64,000 bases of DNA, taken from Rotaria macrura (taxonomy: Eukaryota; Rotifera; Eurotatoria; Philodinida; Philodinidae). The notes under the pieces were generated by a model that was given only the letters and a program-made list of their open reading frames with translations, was not told where the DNA came from and did no database searches. The position numbers were made by a program, and so were the translations under genes. Position 1 is the stretch's first letter, and every line of letters begins with the position of its first letter. The stretch covers positions 1 to 64,000 of the forward strand of contig OENT01000508.1 in the NCBI GenBank assembly GCA_900239685.1, read 5' to 3'. Positions 1 through 11,878 of the stretch are shown here, one piece after another.

Positions 1-2977
1 GGGTGGCAATCGCGGTTCTCGTTTGATGCGTTTACACGCGTGTTTCCAAATTCTTGTCTGCTTGGGTAGTTTTGGTCTAAAGTCTCGTATGACAATGAAA
101 GATATTCTGAGATTCGACTAAATCGAACTGAATATCATTGCTTTCGTTGCACTGAATCAATGCTCATCTATATTCGTGATCCGGTGTACTAGTTTCTTAG
201 ATTCTAGATCAACGTAGATTGTGCAATAAATTTTCATAAACGATAACATAGTAGATATTTTTCATCGATAGTTTATTTTCCAAATGTCTTGTCGGTTCAG
301 TGACATAGGTTTTAAATGATAGATTAGAATATGAATGTCATGCCAAGAAATTTCTTGAGAAATATGTTTATAAATATATTGCACAACGTCTTGTTTTATT
401 GATATTATTGAATATGATAAGAGATTTAGGAAGTTTTAATTTTTTGTTTTTATAGAATTCTAATGGTAATATAAATAAAATAAAAGTAAGCATCTGTAGA
501 AGGAAAGATATGAAATATCCAATATGAAATAGTCATGCTTCATTTATTCATTTCATACATTTTAATATGAATGAAATAATTAAACGTATTAATGGAAGAA
601 TAGCTAAGTGCCTTTTGTACAAGAACAAGTATTTAAAATTTGCATCTACAGATGAACGTGGTGAATAATGTTGTAAGCAATGAACTCCTAGTAGATATAA
701 ACCGCAGTCAACTTCCCATACAATATCATTGATGCTAGTAATTAAAGCTAAAATTCTTTTCATCAATCTTGTACTATCATAAATATTAGATTTAATGATA
801 AACTAATTTTTACAATAGTTAATTACTGTATCAGACTAATATGCGGTTCAATCGCATAGTCTAAGGTGAAGCATCAACTGATAACGTAAAACTATTTGTA
901 TTCAATTGACATCTTTGTTTCATAAAAGCACAATGGACAAATACGCATGGATCAGTATGAACATTATGGAGAGTCTTGAAAGTATTGTTTTTATTTTTTG
1001 CACAAATTTTGATCGAAACAATCAAACTTTATATTATGATTGAAGTCGACACAATGCGCTAGATGTTCTTGTTCATAATCATAACAGAGAAAAATATGTA
1101 GATCATCCTAAAAACAAGAAGGCAATTCGGGAAACGTATCTTTGAAATTGGTAGATGATAGTATTTGATACGACGACGACGACGATACGTCTGAACAAAA
1201 CTTTCAGTGAATACTTCATTTATGTTGTCGAAGATGTGACATTTTAATTATACGCATAATTATAATTGATCGTTGGTAAGTCATTTGAGTTGAGTACGAG
1301 CTAAATAGTACATTTTGTTGAAAATTTATCGTTCTTATTCGTGTTACATCATTATTAACTTCAAAGACATAAGTGAATATGTTAAGGAAGAAGAATTAAA
1401 TTTTTGAACGAAAATTTTTGATAAGAAACAATATTTTCATCAGCATGATTCATTCAACATCATTTTAAGATGTAAAATATGTATTCGGTGGACGAATTAC
1501 ATTAGATAAACGCATGGACACATGTGAAATAGTACAATATCTCGTGCCGATCATTCTCGAAATGCATTGACAAAACGCTTCATTTTTTTAAGGACTATTA
1601 GTGATTGTCGATTAAGGACGGTGAACTAAAACTCAGATAGTTCTATTCCATGCCTGTGTCGTCGACATGATGTAGAAAGGTCAAGGAAAACGAACAAAAC
1701 GTTTCGTTCACGATAGTATAGTACTTAAACCATAGTCGAACTCAGTAGATTTTAAACAATGAGATTACAGACTCCTACTTGAAATGTCATTTCAATCAAT
1801 CGGGCAGTATTATATAATTCATAAAGTGAAGCTCAAATAAGATTGAAAAGTATGAGGTAAATAAATTTTAAGTTTAAGCAAGAATGAATATTTTAGGTCA
1901 AAGTTCGTTCAGAGAAAGAATAGTATATGTGATAACTTTCTGAAAGACAATCCTAACGTGTATAACCGACTATGACAATAGATGAACTCATGAAACGATC
2001 CATAAATTGACATTCATTGACAGTTTCTTTCATTGTAGATATAATAATTGAGTCAAATAAATAAATAAACTAGTAGAAAAAGTAATTCTAAACGTAAACA
2101 TTTTCAATATTATATTACAAGTTCATACGGTATCTATCAACAATAGAAAGTATGGCAATCTATTTTTATTTATTTAGTTCGTATGTTTGAAAACAAACTA
2201 TCTCAATATGTTTGATAATATTGAATAAATATTTTGTACAATCAAACTTTTTGTTCATTTAATACACTTCATTCTAGGGAGCATAAAATGAGGAAAACAA
2301 AAAAAAAGTTAAAGCTAATGTAAAGTGCAATCGAAGATGACAGATCGTTGAAATTCATTCTCCAAAAGATAGCTATGTATTCTTGTAATGCAAAAACATG
2401 TATCGTCACCTGTTTGGACGTTATTTCTTCCATGTTTATGCAATTCATTTTCTATTAATGAATGATGTTCAAAGAAAAAACTAACTGTTGAAACAAGATA
2501 AAAGTTGTTACATAGAAAAGCAAAATGTGAATAACAGAGATGTTCACAGGGTGCCTTTTCTGCATCTTGTCGTATGATGTTGAAAGGAAAAATATAATAT
2601 GATAAAGCTACCACACCGCCTGTGGATCGGGTCTGATTGTAGTACTCTAGTGCTTACAAGTCTCTTAGAAAATCACTTCCTTAATACTCTCCCTGGGAAC
2701 TCCATATCGTAAGTATACGGAGACATCTTGGAGTAACTCCACCGGGATTCATTAGCCGATTCTCAACTAGTTTCCTTTCTGACGAGGAAAATCCTTTATT
2801 ATTGGTTCAGTAATCATCGAAAGTACATTTTTCTTAATTCTGATCATGAGGATTTCATCTTTAATTTTTTCTTTGTATTTTTTAAATAAATCTACCCCAA
2901 TAGTTAATTATCGTTTTAAAATCATCAAAAAATGATATCTTTCAAGTTCACACAGTATGTGTGCATGATTCATATGG
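1..2977. other. Intergenic, no gene recognised
   Basis: AT-rich sequence with short random ORFs only; none has neighbouring in-phase exons or recognisable domains. The single block that stands out is a GC-richer stretch at about 2610-2800, listed separately as a finding. Confidence 0.6.
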
Positions 2978-4395
2978 TTAGAGCCAATCCATTTTAGGAG
3001 CTATCGCCTTTTCTTGATAGAGAATAGTGAGTGCATTTTGAATGCCTTTGTTATTGCTCATGATTTCACTCATTGAGAAGAATACATTGCCAAGTGCAAG
3101 GCGGTCACGCATCGATCGAGTTATATCTATTTGACGAATAATTTCATTCAATGACCAATCGGAAACATTGGGTAACGTACGATAAAGTGCATTACCCGGA
3201 TAAACATGACGACCTTTAGCCGACTGCTCAATCCACCACTTGAGTAACACAGGATAAGACTGAGCAGGTGGATCGATTTGCCAATAAAGTTGTGGTGTCA
3301 TATAATCGACCCAACCTTGTTCTAACCACAATCGACTATCACAATACAAACTATCGTACGATGAAAGACCACTAATACCAGCTGGTACACCACTTTTCCA
3401 TATGCCAAACGGTGAAACACCGAATTTTACCTTCGGTCGTATAGCATGCATTCGTGTATACATCGATTCAATCAAAGTATTCACATTTGAACGACGCCAA
3501 TCACTCTTATTTAAATGACCACCTTGCTCTTGATAAGCAGCATAAGTAGAAGCATCTGGAAATTCAGTTCCATCACTGTACGGATAGAAATAATCATCAA
3601 TATGAATACCATCAACATCATAACGACGAACAATATCTTCCGTTACATTCACTGTAAACTCTTGAACTTCAGCTGCTCCTGGATCCATCCATATATTTGT
3701 TGCATATGTATAAGCATACTGTGGAAATCGTTTAGCCATATTAGTGGGTGCTAATTCGTAGGTTGCACCAATTGTACGAGCACGATATGGATTGAGCCAT
3801 GCATGTACTTCAATGTTTCGTTTGTGTGCTTCTGAAATGATGAATGCTAGTGGATCCCAGAAAGGCGATGGTGCGACACCTTGTGTACCCGTTAAATAGA
3901 AGCTCCATGGTTCCAATGCTGATGAATAGAAAGCATCGCTAGCTGGACGAATCTAAAGTTAGAACTGATGTGTATATTTATTGTGAGAGAAAGAAAACGA
4001 CTGTTCGATGGTAATTTTTTTATTAGTACTTGAAAAATAACGGCATTCATATTTAAAAGTTGAACGGCATTTAGAATATTCACTAATTCGGATTGTTGTT
4101 GAGCCGGCGTAGCTATTTTCGATGATGGCCAATCGATATTTTCCACTGTAGCTATCCAAACAGCACGGAATTCTTCGTTGATCGTGACATAGCGTGAAAA
4201 ACAACATTTGACGTTGGATGGATGGGATTCACACAAATCAGAGATATATAGTGAGTTCAGACATCGGCTCTGATCAATACACTGACCCTTACCTAGTCGC
4301 GGATGTTTGTATGTATCACATGTATCGGCTTTCACTTCGGAACTCAAGAAGCTCCATGAAAAGAATAATACGATCGTTATCAAGGTCGAAATCAT
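2978..4395 (-). CDS. Secreted GHL10/YngK-like glycoside hydrolase (bacterial-type, likely horizontally acquired)
   Basis: Predicted extracellular glycosidase of the GHL10 family (Pfam PF02638 type), a TIM-barrel family mainly bacterial (YngK-like) and thought to act on cell-wall or complex polysaccharides. Coding exons: 4030-4395 and 2978-3952; the 77-bp intron 3953-4029 is phase 0 and joins Q to IRPASDAF. Total 446 aa. The chosen ATG (4395) follows a good splice acceptor at 4402-4404 (TTTATTTCAG), so a non-coding 5' exon is likely. An in-frame ATG at 4461 exists but lies in that putative intron. The start gives a signal peptide (MISTLITIVLFFSWSFLSS, cleavage near VKA/D). Next is a six-Cys segment (residues about 23-65, ending KCCF). 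The catalytic region starts at FRAVWIATVENIDWP, followed by HAWLNPYRA, DVDGIHIDDYFYPY, FGVSPFGIW and YMTPQLYWQ. Family assignment is strong; substrate is unknown. Confidence 0.9.
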
Positions 4396-6130
4396 TTGGT
4401 TCTGAAATAAAACTACACCTATGTAAAATAATAAAGCGAATAGAGAAATATCTTCATTCATGAAAGATATAACATATGCTTATATTCTCAAGAATATTGA
4501 CTTATCTTTCAAGAAAATGAACATTGGCTTGATCATACAAATATATATATATATATAAGACGAAATAATTTTGATACTTCAATATCCGATGTGAATGAGT
4601 GAATGTATATGTTACTATTTAAAAAATCGAATAAAATTCATGCTAAACGTTATTGAATGAAATCCGTTCTAGAAAAACAACTTGAATTACATCTGAATCA
4701 ACGGACTGTTCAACTCAAAAACGAAAAGATGAAAACTGTTTTCCGCAGATATAAGAAAAGAAAACTTTTACTAAATTTCTTGATTTCTTATTTTTTGGTT
4801 TATTAAATCTAGTTTCAGTGATTATTGATAAACAATAATAAGAATATGTATTCGAATACATTACATTACTGTTGAAAACTCTTCGTTTTATTCATAACAT
4901 TATTTTCTTTTGGAAAACCAGTCAAAAAATGAGTGAAATGACAAAATAGTTTCTCACATTTACAGTAATTCGTGTACTATAAATAAAAATTGATGTAAAG
5001 AGACACATACAACAAAAAACGAGTAATGATTCAATTTCTTATTGAGTGTCAATTGAAGAAGCAACAGTCAGAGACGAATGAAATTCGAAAATCAATGTAT
5101 TGCATTTTGAACAAGTAGTAATCGTACTACATCCTCAAATACGTAAATGTTCTATTCGCTCAAGCTTATTATTTATATAAATATTTTATCATGCATGAAA
5201 CGACGTTTTTTTTTACATTCGTTGCAATCAAGGAAGATAGTCCTTATGAATATTTTTGACTATCGATTTCTACATTATAGATTCGAGTTGAAAGTGTTTT
5301 AAGCTCACAAGCCACAATTAAAACTGTGAACCGTTGGACATTGGATATAAATGTGGCTGCTGTCATTGTTCACTCGTACACAAATTCATACGAGAAAGAA
5401 TAGGTTATATTTTTATTTTAGTACTGACTAAAGATTTTTCGAGATCACCTAAATCAGAATGCAGCAGTAGAATATTGACGATTAATTATTTGCAATAGCA
5501 TCTTTCTGAATAACTAGAAGCAAGTCTTCGTATATATTTCCGTGTCTCAAACAAATATGTTATTTTTCTTCACTATTTACGCTATTTTAATTTGCTTGCT
5601 TCCTTTATTTGTGGAACATGTCTTGTAATCTTGTATTGATCATCATTGATGGCTATATGACACGTTAACAAAATAGAATTGTTCATATTTGAAAATCATC
5701 AATCAATCGAATAATTCGTCTTTGTTTTCATTTAAATATACTTGTGATCATTGAACTATTGACATCACATCTATATAAGTATGATTGATTCAAAAATAGA
5801 AATCTCTCTAATACAATCAAATCACATGTTTAGTCAAGAAATATTATACTGAACTCAAATTCATATATGAATAAAAGTATAAACATGCCTTCAGTATATT
5901 GTTATTTTTGTTTTTTTTTTTCGTCTAATATGAATGAATAATTCGTACAAAAGAAAAACAACGAAGCAGTTATATTTTTCGTTTTTGTTTAACTTCATCA
6001 TTAACATAGAAATTAAAGAACAACAATTGCGCAAAGAAGTATAATAAAAACGACCGACTCAACGTAAAGGATGAATGAAAGAAGGATAAGAATGAGATAT
6101 AATAAATAACAAAAAAACAGCGACAATTGT
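4396..6130. other. Intergenic spacer with GHL10 5' UTR/promoter side
   Basis: Holds a probable GHL10 5' UTR exon boundary (acceptor CAG at 4402-4404), a (TA)n tract at about 4540-4557 and otherwise AT-rich sequence. The right end is the 3' side of Sec24. No gene seen. Confidence 0.5.
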
Positions 6131-9100
6131 TCATTTAACAATCTGTTCGCGAACATAACGTAAAAATTCCACATAAGACATTGTCGATTCAGATTTATCA
6201 TCAATTAGATAACGTGTAAATAAATGTCGATTCGAAGAATCTTCTCTAAAAGTTTGAAAACATGAGAAACGAAAATACTGAAAAAAATATATATACCTCA
6301 TTATATGTAGTGCAACACCGTGTGGTCGACTTTGAATAAGGTATGAAAGAAAATTATGTATTTTCATTGATAATGGATTTTCTAATTCAGGCAATGAATA
6401 CTTGAAAAATAGAAACATATTTAAGTAGAAATGAATGCATTAGGACTTCTTCTTCTTTTTTCTTCATCTACTTACAGAATCGAATGGTAAAGCAGAAAAT
6501 GTTTCAAGATTAAAAACATTTTGAACAAAATGATCACTTATAGCTTTACCAATATAAACATAAACATATTCACTCGTATCAAGTATATAAGCACCATGAG
6601 AATCAATATGTTGATATGATAATTGAACACGTTGTGGAATATGTAATTCATCTTCTCCATCTTGAATAATTTGACTCTAGAAAAAAAGTTTTTTTATCAA
6701 TTCTATGACTTAGAAAAACTAAAAATAAATCATTTTCACATTGTTACTAGATTCGAATTCGTCAGGTATGATATTTAAATTCTATTCAATTTTGACTTTA
6801 TTTACTTGATGAATAATAAATACGTGAGTGACATCGATGAAATCAATTACATTAGAATAAGTAAATATGTTCTAATGAAATGAGATATGTATTTGACATT
6901 TTATTCAATCATTATCTATAAATAATTATTAGCACTACTATATTGACAATAGAGACTCGATGATATAGAAATTATTTATGATGAAAATAGAATTAAATTT
7001 AAATATTATTTTAAGTGAATCACGATGTTGAACGAAAGTTTTAAAATTATATCAGAACAATTTGGACACATAGTATTGCATTTAAGTATCGTCATTTTTC
7101 AATAAAGTTTTTTGAATGTTACTTTTTTTTTGCTGTTGTTCTTCAAAATTTAGTATTTCGATAGAAAACATTGACTTCTTTCTATTCGATCTAGATCTCA
7201 ACTATTTCCGAATATCTATCCTTAATCTATTTCGATATTTAATTTGTAAAATATATTTTATCAACCTTGTCTTCAATTGTATGTATCGGATAAAGATCAG
7301 GATATAATATTTGCATCAAATACTGCGTCGGTAATGTTTTACACAAATCTAAATAATATCCTCTATCATCAAGTTTTGGTGCACCACCAGCTCGAAATGC
7401 CGTCTATGTAATTAAACAAAACAAAAATTAATTAATTAAATTAAAAAGATAAACTTCTATTTTTCTTTCGTTCAACATACCGATTTAATCATACTTAACA
7501 TATATAATGGTATGAGACGTAGAGAATAAGGTACCATTAATGAAAATGCTCGATTCGATAGATTAGTTGATAAACATGCTTTAAGAATATCACATGCAAC
7601 ATTAGACATAGCATCGCGTGCTTCATGTATTGACGATGTCATTGATCGATCAGCGGCTTAGAAAATAAAGAAAAATATCTCATCTGTAGTTTTTCAAAAT
7701 AGTAATAAAATCGTGTTATTACCCATTTTAGCAATCAATGAAACAATAGCTTCTTGATCAGCGTTTGAACATATTTCAGTAAGATTTGAACTTACTGGTA
7801 ATGAAAGTGTATGTACTCGTATACGTCTTTCACCTATTTAGAAAATAAAGTTGGACGATGACAACAAGTGTTTATTTGAATATCATCGTATTCGTCTTAT
7901 TTTTACTTTTGCTAGATGTATATAGAAGTGCAGCTTGAAGTGTAACTGATGTATAATGTGCTAGTGAATCTTCGATGCCTATTTGCATGCCAAATGCAGC
8001 GTCAGGATTTATATTAGGTAACACAAGTAAATCAACTGAACGAACAAAACCATTACCATGAAATGTATGAATAGCCATTGCTAAAATGAACATAGATAGA
8101 ATGAAAAATGATATCGACTAGATTCGATTTTATTTCAAACAATCATATCTTATAAGAATGAACGAGATAAAAATCAAATGAAAGATTGTGATTAGATCAT
8201 TTACTTGACGTTAGTTTAGAAAGCATGAGTAATAGAATTTATTTTCAGCTATGCCTATTCGTAGGAAGGAGATATGAGATTTTCCGTGGTTGTTGTTGTT
8301 TTTCTATTGAAACTTGAGTTATTCTGTTGTCAAATGAGAAAATGGAATTCAAGAAAATTGAACAAACTCGCTGACAAGAGATAAATGTTTTGGCTTGATT
8401 CAAGAACATTCTAATTTTATCGTGTATTCGACATTTCGTCGGGTGTTTAAATCGCTGGAATGTCACTGTTGTCTTCTTAATTTAATTTGAAGAAAAAACT
8501 TAATTCAATTAGATCATGTCTCCCTGAAATCTTTTTTTACTTAATTCGAACATGAGATGCGAATGAACAATAGACAAGAAAACTATATGCAAAACTTCTA
8601 TCTACAGTCATATTCAACAGATCAAATAATGACGTAAAAACGACTACAGGTCATATGTTTTCCAAATTCTTTTTCTTGCATTCTCCTTTCGTACTACCTG
8701 GAGGTGATCGTAAGCGCATGACAGCTTCGAAGCCAATTTTTCTTTGTAAATACCGTCGTAGATCATTCTCAAAACGTTCCACTTCATGTGGCTTTTGAAC
8801 CGAATGAAAACCTGGATAGTATTTAACTTCACCACCTGAATATTTTGCAATACAACCTAGACAAAAAGAAAGCAGAGCGCTTGTTCTAGTACATATGAAT
8901 GGAGTTCAATGAAATCGAAACATACTCAATGTTGCTAGATCAATATGATGACTATTCAAAAGAAATAGATCACAAGCTATTTGTACTGATGCATAATCAA
9001 GTGAAAGTTTTTTATAGAAATCTGATGTTGGTCCAATAATGGTCGGTTCTTTTGCTGCATTACCTCCAGTACCAATAATTTCATGTAAAGCTCCAGGATT

Positions 9101-11878
9101 TATATTTGGTATTCTTGTTTGTATAACTGTTATACGACCACCAGTTTGATCAAGTAATTTTCCTGCTATATGCAATGCTGAGCCTAATGCTGAATCTGTT
9201 TCATTATTATCTTGATAGATTTTGGGTAATTCATTAAGAAATGTTTCAACTATTGAACGACATTCACCTAGTGTTACCATTAAACCATCGGGCATCGGAA
9301 GGAAATCTTCGGGTTTACTATCAAGATCTGGTGAAATCATTATACGAAACGAACCATTGTGACGATCAGATAAATCATAATAATGTATTCTACTATCATA
9401 TGTTATAAAGCCAATCTTTGTACGTGCATCACCTGGTAGACCATTTAAATTTTCTGATAATATATCACAAAATGATTGAAGATAACCTTGAATAGAAAAC
9501 AATGCATATCATTTAATTATTCATGAATCTATCCGATGATCAGTTGTTTTCTTTTTCACCTGTTTGAACAGCATTATGGGATACATCAAGTAGAAATAAA
9601 TACATTGCTGGTTGAGGTGGTCTTGCCATATAATCAGCTGTAGCTGTATATTCAACAGTACCGAATCGTACTTCAGGCCGTCGACTTGGATCACCGTATG
9701 ATTTTGTTACTGGATCGAATAGAAATTCTTGTGGTACTAAAAAGTAAGACACAAATAAGTTGTCGCTTAAACTCCTATAACTCATTTCATAATTCTAGAC
9801 GAAGTTTCACTCTACGAATGAGAAAGTTCTCTATTTAAACAACAATGGTAATCATTGATATATATAGAAATGCCTTTTTTATGTTCTATACGATTCTTCT
9901 GTAATAGAATCAGGTAGTCTCTAAATGAGAAAAAAAATACTTACAATCATTAACACGAAAACATATACTACACCGCCATCGTGTATTATCAAGAAATTGA
10001 ATGAATGGATTAATATAACTTTTACACGAGTCACATCGAACAATTTTCGTCCCTTGAATAACACTTAAACTCTGGCAAAAAAAAAGAATGTAAAATAAAA
10101 GTTCGTTATTGATTTTCGCTAATGATAGGAATCCAACAGATTTACTTCTAGATCTTTGAATGGATGAATGAGTATACCGAGTGGAAGACGACTTTTGTTC
10201 AGTAATTCTTTCGTTTGTGGAATAACATTTAAACTACATCGCATGACTCTAAAAGAGAACAAGTGAAACAAGAAGTTTTAATCTAAAACACAATCGATTA
10301 TAGAAAACATACTCTGGACTACAGTTCATTAGTTGATTTTCTTCATTCAATAATGGTGACATTGGTGGTTCTTCAGCATACGGACTAATCACACTTTTTT
10401 CTTTCAACAAATCGACCATATCATTATTCTTCAATAGAAAGCAAACATTCATTGTATATGGTATTGATTACACGTATGAATTTCATGGAAAAAGACAAGT
10501 GCTTTTGTGAAAAGATGCTCTTTCGGAAAAAAAATTGATTTGCTTCAGTAGGAATCCTATTTCTGAAATATGATTTGTTTCAATTTATATCGGTGCATTT
10601 TAGGATCCCAGAATTATATCAATGTAAGTGTGTGATTATATTGATATGTTGAATTGCATTATCTATGTTTGCTTACATTCAAAGGTCCGTTGAGATTATT
10701 ATTTTGTTGATTTGTAGCACTAGTTGTGGTTCCACCCATTCCATAAGGCACTGGTTGTGAGACTGACTGTGGTGATTGTCCTGGGTGTCCAGAAGTAGTT
10801 GAGTTCAAATTATAATTAGGTTGTACATAGGGATAAGTTGATGATGCTGTTGTTGCTTGAGGAGGAGAAGAAAGAGGAGGAGCAGAAGGAGGAAATGATG
10901 ATTGATTCATCTGTTGAGACATTGGTGGTAGTGACTGTGGTATTTGAGAATGGTAACCAGAGACAGGTGAAGGATACATTGGACGAATGGTTGGTTGAGA
11001 TGATGTGAATTGCTGAGGACTCTAGAAGAAGTCATCATTATAAGAGAGATGTACAAGAATGTAAAAGATGTCTTACGGAAAGTGAATTGTAGATGTTTGG
11101 AGGATGAGTTAGAGGTGGATTTTGAGTCGAAGGATGAACCATTGTAGTAGAGTTTCCTATTGTGTTAAGTATATTTGTTGGCGGAATTACGTTAGAATTA
11201 TACCCATATGGTGGTGTTTGAATCTGAGGTGTATTTGAATTATAAGCGTTTGGTAATGCTGAAGTTGGAGCTGAATTTGAACTGAAGAGATTTGACTGTT
11301 GAACAGTTGATGGTCCAGTTGAATTGAAAACATTAGACGTTTGCGAATTCGAAAGATTACTAACGTTATATGTATTCGGCAACGCTACAATCGGATTCAT
11401 CTTTGTATTAAGAACGTTCTGTGATTCAGTTGAATTTCCATTTGTTGTATTAGTATTGAAAAGTGCTGAAGTTGGCATTGTATGCATATTAAAAGCATTC
11501 GCTGCCGGTAATGTCGAACTTGGATGAAGTTTATCAGTAGTAGCTAGTGAGGGTGTCGAATTGAAGTTTGTATTAGAAATAGTTGACGATGGTGGTGTTG
11601 GATTTCCTCTTGAATTCTGAACAGTCGACCATGGTTGAACACCTGGTGGAAAAACTGGGGCATTCATCTGAGAAACATTTTGTGTAGAAGATGTAGCAAT
11701 ATTAGGCGGAAAAGATGGAGATCTAATACCATTGGCGATTGTATGAGACATTGGAGGAAAAATCTTTCAAAAGAAAAAAGATATTTATGACAACGAATAT
11801 TAAAATGAGAATTTGACATACTGGATTGACAGTTTTATCGGGAAAGGATGAACTATTTGAAGGCCTTGTCGTTGTCAT
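6131..11878 (-). CDS. SEC24: Sec24, COPII coat cargo-binding subunit
   Basis: Cargo-selecting subunit of the COPII inner coat, partnering Sec23 at ER exit sites. Sixteen coding exons: 11822-11878, 11077-11763, 10677-11021, 10313-10428, 10146-10248, 9945-10071, 9560-9736, 8926-9486, 8698-8856, 7907-8080, 7723-7833, 7481-7656, 7266-7403, 6476-6676, 6297-6400, 6131-6245. The sum is 3351 nt, 1116 aa, and all phases agree. Residues 1 to about 365 are a low-complexity Pro/Ser/Asn/Gln/Thr tail, as in animal Sec24A/B. The zinc finger is C449/C452...C470/C473 (CDSCKSY, WRCSICF). The trunk follows (RPPQPAMYLFLLDVSHNAV, TKIGFITYDS), then the beta-sandwich/helical region (KYSGGEVKYYPGF, LLVLPNINPDAAFGMQ, LLYTSS), then the gelsolin-like domain (GAYILDTSEYVYVYIGKAIS) ending STMSYVEFLRYVREQIVK. 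Most introns are 51-77 bp; two near 600 bp (6677-7265, 8081-8697) show no inserted gene. Exon 3, in the disordered tail, is the least constrained by homology. Confidence 0.95.

Noticed and set aside
4396-4461. Upstream ATG of the GHL10 gene
   Set aside because: It lies before a strong splice acceptor at 4402-4404, and the downstream ATG gives a clean signal peptide.
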